From Ruminococcus sp. UBA4385 (lineage in GTDB: Bacteria; Bacillota_A; Clostridia; Oscillospirales; Ruminococcaceae): 9,114 nt of DNA. Under the pieces are notes generated by a model. It was not told the DNA's origin and made no database searches. It worked only from the letters and a program-made list of their open reading frames with translations. The number at the start of each line of letters is the position of its first letter. The first letter of the stretch is position 1. This document shows positions 1 through 6,763 of this stretch, one piece after another. Where the stretch lies: contig DGRP01000074.1 of NCBI GenBank assembly GCA_002391065.1, positions 3,733 through 12,846 of the forward strand, written 5' to 3'. Both the position numbers and the translations under genes were made by a program.

Positions 1-81
1 TTGGGTAATATGACGGAAAGCTGGCAAGCAGATGATGTGCAGAGGCGTTAGCCGCGGGTCGTGCGGTGTTGCCTTAGTGTA
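1..81. other. Left-edge segment with no supportable gene
   Basis: These bases follow the moxR stop codon on the minus strand. The middle part is GC-rich (around 45-70) and can form only short pairings, for example CCGC with GCGG. One minus-strand frame stays open to the window edge for about 27 codons, but it has no ATG, no Shine-Dalgarno site, and no resemblance to the DUF58 protein that often follows moxR. The text gives me the impression of a clostridial intergenic repeat, which I cannot confirm from one window. No intrinsic terminator for moxR is visible here. Confidence 0.4.
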
Positions 82-1023
82 TCAGCTCTGTGCTATCTCA
101 TCTGGGGATTTAACTGACAGGGCAATATTTTCAAGCACTGCTCTCTCATCACCGAATGCCGATTTACCCTTTGGCGACAGCATAAGCCTGTGAGAGAGAA
201 CGTCTGTCATGACTGCCTTTACGTCATCGGGGGTTACAAAGCCCCTGCCCATTACGAATGCATAAGCCTTTGCGGCTCTGAGAAGCGCAATGCTTCCTCT
301 CGGAGATACACCAAGCTTAACAAGGTCTGAATTTCTTGTAGCAGTAACTAAGCTGAGTATATATCTTCTCACATTGGGAGCTGCCTGCACCTGCTCGGCA
401 AAATTCATAAGCGATGTTATGTCATCAAGTGTCATTACCGCCTCAACGTTCTTGCCGTATTCATGATTTTCTGCCCTCGACATAATGTCAAGCTCAGATT
501 CATAAGAGGGATAGCCCATTGATATTTTCATCAGGAATCTGTCCATCTGAGCCTCGGGAAGATGATATGTGCCGTAGGTCTCGACAGGGTTCTGGGTAGC
601 AAGCACCATGAAGGGTCTGGGAAGAACATGGGTCGTTCCGTCAACTGTGATCTGTCTCTCCTCCATTACTTCGAGAAGGCTCGACTGTGACTTGGGCGAG
701 GCTCTGTTTATCTCGTCTGCAAGAAGGAAATTACACATAGCAGCGCCCTCTTTATAGACAAGGTCATGGGTCTGGGTATCAACCATTGAGAAGCCCACGA
801 TATCCGAAGGCATTACATCGGGTGTGAGCTGAATTCTGTTGAACTTTCCGTCAACCGACCTTGCAAGTGCGGAAACAAGCTGTGTTTTACCAACACCCGG
901 CACGTCTTCAATAAGAACATGACCTCCGCAGAGCATAGCGGTAATAATACGAACTATAGAGTCGGTCTTTCCGACGATTACCTTTTCTATATTCTCAACT
1001 AACAAGCTTACCTTCTGATTCAT
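82..1023 (-). CDS. moxR: MoxR-family AAA+ ATPase
   Basis: A 313-residue cytoplasmic AAA+ ATPase of the MoxR class, the usual size for the family. MoxR proteins are thought to act as chaperones that use ATP to mature or remodel partner proteins, often metal-dependent or VWA-domain proteins; the substrate here is unknown. Visible motifs are Walker A PGVGKT (about residues 42-47), Walker B LLADEINR (100-107), sensor 1 ATQNP (142-146), the LPEAQMDRF block (155-163) and a sensor-2-like SPRGS further on. There is no signal peptide or membrane segment. I start at the ATG giving MNQKV because AAAGGAGG lies 7 bases upstream; the in-frame ATG two codons earlier sits on top of that site, and a still earlier ATG precedes it. 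It has its own promoter 3' of rlmD. The usual DUF58 or transglutaminase-like partners would lie beyond the left edge, if present. Confidence 0.95.
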   Translation of the reverse strand: MNQKVSLLVENIEKVIVGKTDSIVRIITAMLCGGHVLIEDVPGVGKTQLVSALARSVDGKFNRIQLTPDVMPSDIVGFSMVDTQTHDLVYKEGAAMCNFLLADEINRASPKSQSSLLEVMEERQITVDGTTHVLPRPFMVLATQNPVETYGTYHLPEAQMDRFLMKISMGYPSYESELDIMSRAENHEYGKNVEAVMTLDDITSLMNFAEQVQAAPNVRRYILSLVTATRNSDLVKLGVSPRGSIALLRAAKAYAFVMGRGFVTPDDVKAVMTDVLSHRLMLSPKGKSAFGDERAVLENIALSVKSPDEIAQS

Positions 1024-1051
1024 GAACATTCCTCCTTTATTGTTTTCCATT

Positions 1052-1080
1052 ATTGTAACACAGTTTCAGGTATTTGTAAA
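1052..1080 (-). promoter_or_regulatory. Sigma-A promoter of moxR
   Basis: Read on the minus strand, TTTACA (1075-1080) and TACAAT (1052-1057) are separated by exactly 17 bases. Each hexamer differs from consensus at one position. The predicted start near 1045 leaves a leader of about 20 bases with the ribosome site AAAGGAGG. The promoter sits in the 86-base gap after rlmD, so moxR need not depend on rlmD transcription. Confidence 0.7.
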
Positions 1081-1098
1081 ATGCCGATTATTTATAAC

Positions 1099-1121
1099 CT
1101 CTATAACTTTCAGTTATGGAG
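1099..1121 (-). other. Hairpin overlapping the rlmD stop codon
   Basis: The minus strand reads CTC-C-ATAACT, loop GAA, AGTTAT-A-GAG: nine base pairs with one C/A mismatch. It contains the rlmD TGA stop. No U-tract follows, so I do not call it an intrinsic terminator; it may protect the mRNA 3' end or be incidental. Without a terminator, some rlmD transcripts may read into moxR. Confidence 0.35.
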
Positions 1122-2249
1122 ACTCAAACCTACAACAGTTTCAATTCCTGTTGTATGTGGGAACAGATCAACAGGCTGTATTGTATCTGCCCTGTATCCG
1201 AGCTTTTTCAGCGCTCTGAGGTCCCTTGCAAGTGTATCTATTGCGCAGGACACATAGACCACTCTTTTCGGCTTTAGCTCTCCTATCGCTTCAATAAAAG
1301 CCCTTGATGCACCTGCTCTCGGCGGGTCCATCATAACTATATCGACCTGCTCTTTATCCTCGGCAAGCTTTTTCATAAAAGAGCCTGCGTCCTCGGCATA
1401 GAAAACTATGTTTTTGCAGGAGTTGAGCTTAGCATTCATACGGGCATCTCTGACGGCTTCCTTGTTTATCTCACAGCCTGCGACCTCAGCGCCGTGCTTT
1501 TCGCAGATAATGCCGATAGTTCCCGTTCCGCAGTAAGCATCTATCAGCCGGCTTCCCTGCTCTATCCGGGCAGTCTTTACTGCAAGCTCATAGAGCTTTT
1601 TAGTCTGGGCGCTGTTTACCTGATAAAAAGCCGACGGCGATATCCGAAACACACAGCCGAGAAGCTCGTCCTCAACATATTCCTGCCCGATAAGGGTCTT
1701 GCTCTGCTTACCCAGCGTCAGCTCAAGTCCGCTTGGATTTACATTCAGCACAACGCTTGTAACAAACGGACACTTTTTTATAAGAGCCTCAGCAAAGCCC
1801 TTTGCCTGAGAAATGGCAGGCTTATTTACAACAAGCGTTAGCATTACGCCCTTTGAGGCTGTTCTGATCAGCGTGTGCCTGAGAACTCCCTTGCCCGTTT
1901 TCGGGTTGTACGGGTTTATCCTGAATGAGCCTAAAAGCGGCTTTATCGCTTTTATAACCTCTGTGGCTCGCCTGTCCTCGAGCATACAATCATCTATTAC
2001 AGTCATGCCCTTGTCCGAGGAACGGAACACTCCCGAAACTATCTCGCCTGAACGTGCTGTCTTATAGACGGTCTGTACTTTATTTCTATAGTGACAGGGC
2101 TCATCGGCAGGAATTATCTCCTCTACCCTGCCAAACTGTGAGAGCAGACGCTTTGCCTTCTGATTTTTATATCTGAGCTGTTCTTCATAGCTCATTGCAA
2201 GCTGACAGCCGCCGCATTTTTTGAATGCCTTACAGACCTTTTCGGGCAT
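1110..2249 (-). CDS. rlmD: 23S rRNA (uracil-5-)-methyltransferase, RlmD/TrmA family
   Basis: A SAM-dependent RNA m5U methyltransferase of 379 residues. E. coli RlmD modifies U1939 of 23S rRNA, and the Bacillus homologue RlmCD modifies U747 and U1939; which sites apply here cannot be read from the sequence. The N-terminus carries an iron-sulfur ligand set, C6-x5-C12-x2-C15, with C88 (VIDDC) as probable fourth ligand, as in RumA. The protein lacks the full TRAM domain that precedes this in E. coli. Downstream are the SAM-binding loop LIDAYCGTGTIG (235-246), MMDPPRAGA (306-314), the nucleophile C335 in YVSC, and the probable general base E369 in PHTTGIE. The residues after the nucleophile are AID rather than the usual NP-type pair. 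I start at the ATG giving MPEK because AAAGGA lies 9 bases upstream; an in-frame TTG further up overlaps that site. Confidence 0.93.
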   Translation of the reverse strand: MPEKVCKAFKKCGGCQLAMSYEEQLRYKNQKAKRLLSQFGRVEEIIPADEPCHYRNKVQTVYKTARSGEIVSGVFRSSDKGMTVIDDCMLEDRRATEVIKAIKPLLGSFRINPYNPKTGKGVLRHTLIRTASKGVMLTLVVNKPAISQAKGFAEALIKKCPFVTSVVLNVNPSGLELTLGKQSKTLIGQEYVEDELLGCVFRISPSAFYQVNSAQTKKLYELAVKTARIEQGSRLIDAYCGTGTIGIICEKHGAEVAGCEINKEAVRDARMNAKLNSCKNIVFYAEDAGSFMKKLAEDKEQVDIVMMDPPRAGASRAFIEAIGELKPKRVVYVSCAIDTLARDLRALKKLGYRADTIQPVDLFPHTTGIETVVGLSLHN

Positions 2250-2280
2250 AGAGCACTTTCCTTTCAAACAGAATACATTT

Positions 2281-2309
2281 ATTATAGCATTTTAAAGCGA
2301 TACTGTCAA
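2281..2309 (-). promoter_or_regulatory. Consensus sigma-A promoter of rlmD
   Basis: On the minus strand, TTGACA (2304-2309) and TATAAT (2281-2286) are both perfect and are 17 bases apart. The predicted start is near 2274, leaving a leader of about 25 bases before the rlmD ATG. Confidence 0.85.
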
Positions 2310-2353
2310 CACAAGATAATAATTACTAAAACGATTTCGATTTTTGTTAAAAT

Positions 2354-2419
2354 ATGAACATAATGAAAAGATTTCTCGAGGAAGTGAAAAAGGCAGGTTT
2401 TGAGATAAAAAGTTCTTAA
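2354..2419 (+). CDS. Doubtful 21-codon ORF upstream of the xylosidase
   Basis: ATG at 2354 with a second in-frame ATG at 2363. From the second ATG the peptide is MKRFLEEVKKAGFEIKSS, a charged, helix-like sequence ending in TAA. Neither start has a good Shine-Dalgarno site, and only a weak promoter (TTTAAA at 2291, GATAAT at 2315, 18 apart) lies upstream. The 3' end merges into an A-rich/T-rich stretch (AAAAAGT, then ACTTTTTT at 2426-2432) that could form a weak AT hairpin. It could be a small protein, a leader peptide, a remnant of a larger gene, or chance; chance is the most likely. Confidence 0.15.
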   Translation: MNIMKRFLEEVKKAGFEIKSS

Positions 2420-2436
2420 AAATCACTTTTTTACTA

Positions 2437-2465
2437 TTGCATTTTTTATCCAAATGTTATAAAAT
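2437..2465 (+). promoter_or_regulatory. Probable promoter of the alpha-xylosidase gene
   Basis: TTGCAT (2437-2442) with TAAAAT (2460-2465) at 17-base spacing, or TATAAA (2458-2463) at 15. It is clearly weaker than the consensus promoters elsewhere in the window, which fits a regulated gene. Transcription would start near 2472, inside or just before the operator-like site. Confidence 0.45.
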
Positions 2466-2473
2466 AGAGGTAG

Positions 2474-2487
2474 TGTAAACGTATACG
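2474..2487. promoter_or_regulatory. LacI/CcpA-like operator (cre-like)
   Basis: TGTAAACGTATACG is an imperfect palindrome centred on CG, with six of eight half-site bases symmetric. It matches the degenerate CcpA cre pattern WTGWAARCGYWWWCW over most positions, the last base being the main mismatch. It lies just downstream of the -10 box, the usual roadblock position for a LacI-family repressor. No regulator gene is in the window, so CcpA cannot be told from a dedicated sugar repressor. Confidence 0.4.
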
Positions 2488-2509
2488 CAGTCTTGCTTAT
2501 ACATACGCA
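2482..2509. repeat. Pair of direct repeats in the xylosidase leader
   Basis: ATACGCA occurs at 2483-2489 and again at 2503-2509, exactly 20 bp apart, about two helical turns. TATAC occurs at 2482-2486 and 2498-2502. The first copy overlaps the operator-like palindrome. Direct repeats two turns apart are typical of dimeric activators such as AraC-type proteins. The arrangement could also be chance. Confidence 0.3.
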
Positions 2510-2540
2510 AAGAAATAGAATAATCGGGAGGTATTACAAT

Positions 2541-4901
2541 ATGAAATTTGCTGACGGTTTCTGGCTGAATCAAAAGGGCTATGAGGTCAACTATGTAAAT
2601 CAGGCTTTTGAGGTTGAGGAGATCGACAACGGCTTTATGGTCGTGGCTACTCCTTACGTTGTTTATAACAGAGCAATGATGCTCGGAAGCGCTAATCTGG
2701 AGATCAGATATACTTCAACTCAGGAGAACTGCATTAAGGTTAATATCGTTCATCACAAGGGTTATGTGGATAACGGTCCGCATTTTGTTCTGAGTGAGGG
2801 TAATTTCAAGCCTTCGGTAACTATTACCGAAAAAGAGGCTGTGCTCGTTTCGGGAGACACAAAACTCGTTGTTGACCGTGAGAACTGGGCATTCACATAT
2901 TACTATAAGGATAAGAAGCTTACCTCGGGCGGCTGGAGATCTACAGGCGTTATCTTCGAGAGCGAGTACAGAAAGCAGGCAAGAATGCAGCTTGCTGCTG
3001 ATGACACTTTCTGGAACTATCCCTCTGACCCGCACACAACTTACATCAGAGAGCAGTTTGATACAAGCGTAGGCGAGTATTTCTACGGCTTCGGCGAGAA
3101 GTTCACAACCTTTGCCAAGAACGGTCAGACGGTTGATGTATGGAATTCTGACGGCGGTACCTGCTCCGACCAGTCATATAAGTGTATTCCTTTCTATGTT
3201 TCGTCAAGGGGCTACGGTGTGTTTGTAAACAGCTCCGACAAGGTTTCCTATGAGGTATGCTCTGATACTGTTTCCAAGGTTTCGTTCACTGTTCCCGGTG
3301 AGTGCCTTGAATACTTCGTATTCGGCGGAGATAACATCACTGATGCACTTGCAGGCTATACAACACTGACAGGCAAGCCTTCACTGCCGCCTGCATTCAG
3401 CTTCGGTCTGTGGCTGACTACTTCATTCACCACCACCTACAATGAGGAGACAATCAATTCCTTTATTGACGGTATGGCTGAGAGAGATATTCCTCTGCAG
3501 GTATTCCACTTTGACTGCTTCTGGATGAAGGGCTTTGAGTGGTGCAACTTTGAGTGGGACAAGAGCCAGTTCCCTGAGCCTGAGGCTATGCTCAAGAGAC
3601 TGCATGAGGACAAGAATCTGCACACCTGCGTATGGATAAATCCTTATGTCGGCCAGAGGTCAAGGCTCTTCGATGAGGGTAAGGAAAACGGCTACTTCAT
3701 CAAGAATGAAGACGGAAGCGTATTCCAGTGCGATACATGGCAGCCCGGAATGGCTATCGTTGACTTTACAAATCCCGATGCGTGCAAGTGGTTCGCATCA
3801 TATCTCAGGAAGCTCTGCGAAATGGGTGTTGACACCTTCAAGACTGACTTCGGCGAGAGAATTCCTACCAGAGGCATCAAGTACTTTGACGGCTCCGACC
3901 CGATCAAGATGCATAACTACTACACTTATCTCTATAATGAGTGTACCTTCAACGTGCTGAAAGAATACTTCGGCGAGAACAAGGCTTGCCTGTTTGCAAG
4001 GTCTGCAACAGCAGGCGGTCAGAAGTTTCCTGTTCACTGGGGCGGCGACTGCTCGGGCAACTACAACTCAATGGCTGAGGTCGTAAGAGGCTGCCTGTCA
4101 CTTTGTATCTCGGGCTTCGGCTACACCTCGCACGATATGGCAGGCTTTGAGGCTACAGCTCCTGCTGACATCTACAAGAGATGGGCTGCATTCGGAATGT
4201 TCTCCTCTCACAGCCGTCTGCACGGAAACCAGTCCTACAGAGTGCCATGGCTGTTTGATGATGACTCCAAAGAGCCTGAGTCCTGCTCGAACGTTCTGAA
4301 GTTCTTTGCAAACCTCAAGGGTCAGCTTATGCCGTACATCTGGGCACAGGCTATCAAGACTCATGAAGTGGGCGTTCCTGTAATGAGAGCTATGGTAATT
4401 GACTACGCTGATGACCCCACCTGCCTTACCCTTGACAGACAGTATATGTTCGGAGACAACATTCTCGTTGCTCCTATCCTCAATGATGAGAGCATGGCTG
4501 AGTACTATCTCCCTGAGGGCAGATGGACCGACATAATCACTGGAAAGGTTCTCGAAGGCAACAAGTGGTACAGACACAAGTGCTCATACCTTGAAATTCC
4601 TGCTCTTGCAAAGCCTAACAGCATTATCGCTTACGGCAAGTTTGCAGGAGATATTGAGTATGATTATCTTGACGGCGCTAACTTCAAGATCTATGAGCTC
4701 GAGGACGGTAAGACTGCAACAGCTAAGGTTTATGACACCGAGGCTCAGCAGGTATTCGAGCTGACAGCTGCAAGAAGCGGCAATAAGATCGAATGCGAGT
4801 ACACCGACACTAAGGCAAGCTTCTCTATCGAGGTTTCAAACACCGACAAGAAGGTTGAGATCTCACCTAACTTCGGCGGAAAGGTAATTATTGAGCTTTA
4901 A
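2541..4901 (+). CDS. yicI: GH31 alpha-xylosidase (YicI-like)
   Basis: Retaining glycoside hydrolase of family 31, 786 residues (E. coli YicI has 772). It is expected to release alpha-1,6-linked xylose from the non-reducing end of xyloglucan oligosaccharides such as isoprimeverose. It has no signal peptide, so it acts in the cytoplasm on imported oligosaccharides. The layout follows YicI: N-terminal beta-sandwich (to about 250), catalytic barrel (about 265-600), C-terminal beta domains. The nucleophile is D436 in FKTDFGERIP and the acid/base is D503 in VHWGGD. FHFDCFW contains C326-F327, equivalent to the YicI Cys-Phe pair linked to xylose over glucose specificity. The block FGERIP...FDGSDP..MHN is also YicI-like. 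The start is the ATG with GGGAGG 9 bases upstream; an earlier in-frame TTG lacks a ribosome site. Codon choice after the first hundred codons strongly favours AAG, GGC and TTC, suggesting high expression. No transporter or beta-glucosidase neighbour is visible. Confidence 0.96.
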   Translation: MKFADGFWLNQKGYEVNYVNQAFEVEEIDNGFMVVATPYVVYNRAMMLGSANLEIRYTSTQENCIKVNIVHHKGYVDNGPHFVLSEGNFKPSVTITEKEAVLVSGDTKLVVDRENWAFTYYYKDKKLTSGGWRSTGVIFESEYRKQARMQLAADDTFWNYPSDPHTTYIREQFDTSVGEYFYGFGEKFTTFAKNGQTVDVWNSDGGTCSDQSYKCIPFYVSSRGYGVFVNSSDKVSYEVCSDTVSKVSFTVPGECLEYFVFGGDNITDALAGYTTLTGKPSLPPAFSFGLWLTTSFTTTYNEETINSFIDGMAERDIPLQVFHFDCFWMKGFEWCNFEWDKSQFPEPEAMLKRLHEDKNLHTCVWINPYVGQRSRLFDEGKENGYFIKNEDGSVFQCDTWQPGMAIVDFTNPDACKWFASYLRKLCEMGVDTFKTDFGERIPTRGIKYFDGSDPIKMHNYYTYLYNECTFNVLKEYFGENKACLFARSATAGGQKFPVHWGGDCSGNYNSMAEVVRGCLSLCISGFGYTSHDMAGFEATAPADIYKRWAAFGMFSSHSRLHGNQSYRVPWLFDDDSKEPESCSNVLKFFANLKGQLMPYIWAQAIKTHEVGVPVMRAMVIDYADDPTCLTLDRQYMFGDNILVAPILNDESMAEYYLPEGRWTDIITGKVLEGNKWYRHKCSYLEIPALAKPNSIIAYGKFAGDIEYDYLDGANFKIYELEDGKTATAKVYDTEAQQVFELTAARSGNKIECEYTDTKASFSIEVSNTDKKVEISPNFGGKVIIEL

Positions 4902-4914
4902 TATCCTATATAAC

Positions 4915-4943
4915 AAGCGGAGTCCTAAAGGGCTCCGCTTTTT
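4915..4943 (+). terminator. Intrinsic terminator of the xylosidase gene
   Basis: AAGCGGAG-TCC, loop TAAA, GGG-CTCCGCTT with one T/G wobble, then five Ts. It begins 13 bases after the stop codon and separates this gene from the suf operon. Confidence 0.88.
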
Positions 4944-4975
4944 GTGTTGAAAATATTAATAATTGGTGCTGCAGG

Positions 4976-5004
4976 TTGACAGTTTAATACTAAAATGGTA
5001 TAAT
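4976..5004 (+). promoter_or_regulatory. Perfect consensus promoter of the suf operon
   Basis: TTGACA (4976-4981) and TATAAT (4999-5004), both perfect, 17 bases apart. The start near 5011 leaves a leader of about 29 bases containing GGAGGT, 5 bases before the sufC ATG. I see no IscR- or SufR-type palindrome around it, so strong constitutive expression is the simplest reading. Confidence 0.9.
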
Positions 5005-5039
5005 ATATCTTATGATGTTGTATCAAACGGAGGTATAAT

Positions 5040-5789
5040 ATGCTAGAACTTAAAAACATAAAGTTCGGCGCAGAAACTGACGGAAAGGCAGTCGAAATAA
5101 TCAGGGACATAAGCCTTACTGCGGCGGACAATAAATTCATAGTAATTACAGGTCCTAACGGCGGCGGAAAATCTACACTTGCCAAGCTTATCGCAGGTAT
5201 TGAGAAGCCTACAAGCGGTCAGATAATCCTTGACGGCGAGGACATCACCGACAAAAGCATTACTGAACGTGCTCAGATGGGTATAGGCTTTGCGTTCCAG
5301 CAGCCTGTTAAATTCAAGGGGATAACTGTATATGACCTGCTAAGGATAGCTTCGGGAAAGAGCCTGTCGGTGTCCGATGCGTGTCAGTACCTTTCAGAAG
5401 TCGGGCTTTGCGCTAAGGATTACATCAAGCGTGAGGTGAACGCTTCGCTTTCGGGCGGTGAACTCAAGAGAATAGAGATCGCAACCGTGCTTGCAAGAAA
5501 TGTTAAGCTTGCTGTGTTCGATGAGCCTGAGGCAGGAATTGACCTGTGGAGCTTCCAGAATCTCACAAGGATATTCGAGAATATGAGAAAGAGCGAGCTT
5601 GGAATGACTGTCATCGTTATTTCGCATCAGGAGAGAATACTCAGCATAGCTGACGAGATAATCGTGCTGGCTGACGGTGTGGTTTCTAAACACGGAACTA
5701 AAGACGAGATACTCCCCTCACTTATAGGCAGTGAGTATGCTCAGAATGCCTGTCCGAAGATCGAAGAAGGAGGTGCTGTCAATGGCTAA
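5040..5789 (+). CDS. sufC: Fe-S cluster assembly ATPase SufC
   Basis: Cytoplasmic ABC-type ATPase of 249 residues, the usual SufC length, with no membrane domain. SufC drives conformational change in a SufB or SufBD scaffold during iron-sulfur cluster assembly. Motifs in order are Walker A GPNGGGKST (38-46), Q-loop FAFQQPVKF (84-92, containing Q87-Q88), ABC signature LSGGE (137-141), Walker B LAVFDEPEAGID (157-168) and switch H196 in ISHQE. Walker B followed by EPEAGID and the QQPV Q-loop resemble SufC more than transport ATPases. The ATG has GGAGGT 5 bases upstream. The 3' end overlaps the sufB-like start by 8 bases, so the two are probably translated in a coupled way. No sufS, sufU or second sufB/D paralogue adjoins, which fits the two-gene minimal arrangement (SmsC-SmsB) known in anaerobes. 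Confidence 0.94.
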   Translation: MLELKNIKFGAETDGKAVEIIRDISLTAADNKFIVITGPNGGGKSTLAKLIAGIEKPTSGQIILDGEDITDKSITERAQMGIGFAFQQPVKFKGITVYDLLRIASGKSLSVSDACQYLSEVGLCAKDYIKREVNASLSGGELKRIEIATVLARNVKLAVFDEPEAGIDLWSFQNLTRIFENMRKSELGMTVIVISHQERILSIADEIIVLADGVVSKHGTKDEILPSLIGSEYAQNACPKIEEGGAVNG

Positions 5790-6708
5790 GCTTGATGCTG
5801 TTCAGCTGCAGCTTCTCAAAGAGGTCGCTGACCTTCACGATGTACCCGAGGGTGCATATAATTTCAGAGCAAACGGTAAGTCTGTTGACAGAAACACTAC
5901 TGCAAATATTGATATTCAGACCAAGACCGATGTAAGCGGAATTGATATCCGGATCAAAGACGGCACTAAGAAAGAGAGCGTGCATATACCTGTAGTACTC
6001 AGCGAAAGCGGTCTTAAAGAGACGGTATACAATGACTTCTATATCGGCGAGGACTGCGATGTGCTGATTGTTGCAGGCTGCGGAATAGACAACTGTGGAA
6101 CGCAGGATTCGGAGCATGACGGTATACACCGCTTCTTTATAGGAAAGAACTCTAAGGTGCGCTATGTTGAAAAGCATTACGGCTCGGGCGACGGAAAGGG
6201 TAAGCGTATTCTTGACCCTAAAACCGAGGTGTATATGGAAGAGGGCAGCACCATGGAAATGGAAATGGTGCAGATAAAGGGTGTTGACTCTACCAACAGG
6301 ACTACTATTGCTGAGCTTAAAGAGAATGCAAAGCTTGTAGTTCACGAGAGACTTATGACCCACGGAGAGCAGCAGGCTCTAAGTGCTTACAAGGTGTCGC
6401 TTGACGGTGACGGTTCAAGTGCTGATGTGGTTTCAAGGTCGGTAGCAAGGGATAAGAGCTTCCAGAAGCTTGACCTTTGCGTGCTTGGAAATGCTGCCTG
6501 CTCGGGACATACCGAGTGCGACTCTATCATTATGGACAGCGGACGTATACTCGCTGTGCCTGCGCTTGAAGCAAACAGCGTTGAGGCCGCCCTCGTGCAT
6601 GAGGCAGCGATAGGCAAGATCGCAGGTGAGCAGCTTACTAAGCTTATGACGCTCGGGCTTACCGAGGCTGAGGCTGAGGAGCAGATAATAAACGGATTCT
6701 TAAAGTAA
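5782..6708 (+). CDS. sufB: Short SufB/SufD-family scaffold protein
   Basis: Scaffold partner of SufC, 308 residues against roughly 420-495 for SufD and SufB of enterobacteria; the N-terminal part is short. The C-terminal core carries the SufB hallmarks: C240 in ACSGHTEC with H243 and C246, and the H273-E274 pair in VHEAAIGKI, corresponding to the Cys and His-Glu positions important in E. coli SufB. The tail LGLTEAEAEEQIINGF matches the family end. Other cysteines are C92, C100, C105 and C233, several grouped near the middle. Cysteine content and the HE pair favour a SufB-type active scaffold over a SufD-type structural subunit, so a SufB-only complex with SufC is inferred. I start at the ATG inside the sufC end because AAGGAGG lies 8 bases upstream; an upstream extension would translate the sufC 3' end in another frame. 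Annotation pipelines may name it SufD. Confidence 0.9.
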   Translation: MAKLDAVQLQLLKEVADLHDVPEGAYNFRANGKSVDRNTTANIDIQTKTDVSGIDIRIKDGTKKESVHIPVVLSESGLKETVYNDFYIGEDCDVLIVAGCGIDNCGTQDSEHDGIHRFFIGKNSKVRYVEKHYGSGDGKGKRILDPKTEVYMEEGSTMEMEMVQIKGVDSTNRTTIAELKENAKLVVHERLMTHGEQQALSAYKVSLDGDGSSADVVSRSVARDKSFQKLDLCVLGNAACSGHTECDSIIMDSGRILAVPALEANSVEAALVHEAAIGKIAGEQLTKLMTLGLTEAEAEEQIINGFLK

Positions 6709-6716
6709 AGTGAGAA

Positions 6717-6740
6717 CTTCCCTCGCAGCTGCGGGGGAAG
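6717..6740 (+). other. Strong hairpin between sufB and the membrane-protein gene
   Basis: Twelve-base arms CTTCCCTCGCAG and CTGCGGGGGAAG pair along their whole length with a single T/G wobble; in practice the loop opens the central bases. It starts 8 bases after the sufB stop. The next bases are AATCCTATC, not a T-tract, so a complete intrinsic terminator is unlikely. It may be an RNA processing or stability element that sets lower expression of the following gene, or a partial terminator. Confidence 0.6.
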
Positions 6741-6763
6741 AATCCTATCGGGAGGTGCAGGCT

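Noticed and set aside
1..81. Start of a DUF58 partner gene after moxR
   Set aside because: The open minus-strand frame has no start codon or ribosome site and reads unlike a DUF58 N-terminus.
2493..2540. TTG start giving 16 extra residues on the xylosidase
   Set aside because: No ribosome site. The extension overlaps the direct repeats, and the ATG at 2541 has GGGAGG and a YicI-like N-terminus.
5005..5039. Riboswitch or cis-regulatory RNA ahead of sufC
   Set aside because: The leader is only about 29 bases, too short for a known riboswitch, and no stem-loop is evident.
5779..6363. 194-codon minus-strand open frame opposite the sufB-like gene
   Set aside because: It is a shadow of a gene with clear family motifs and has no start signals or recognisable domain.
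6710..6763. Upstream GTG start for the membrane protein
   Set aside because: No Shine-Dalgarno site precedes it and the extra 18 codons would be read from the hairpin. GTG 6764 has GGGAGG at proper spacing.
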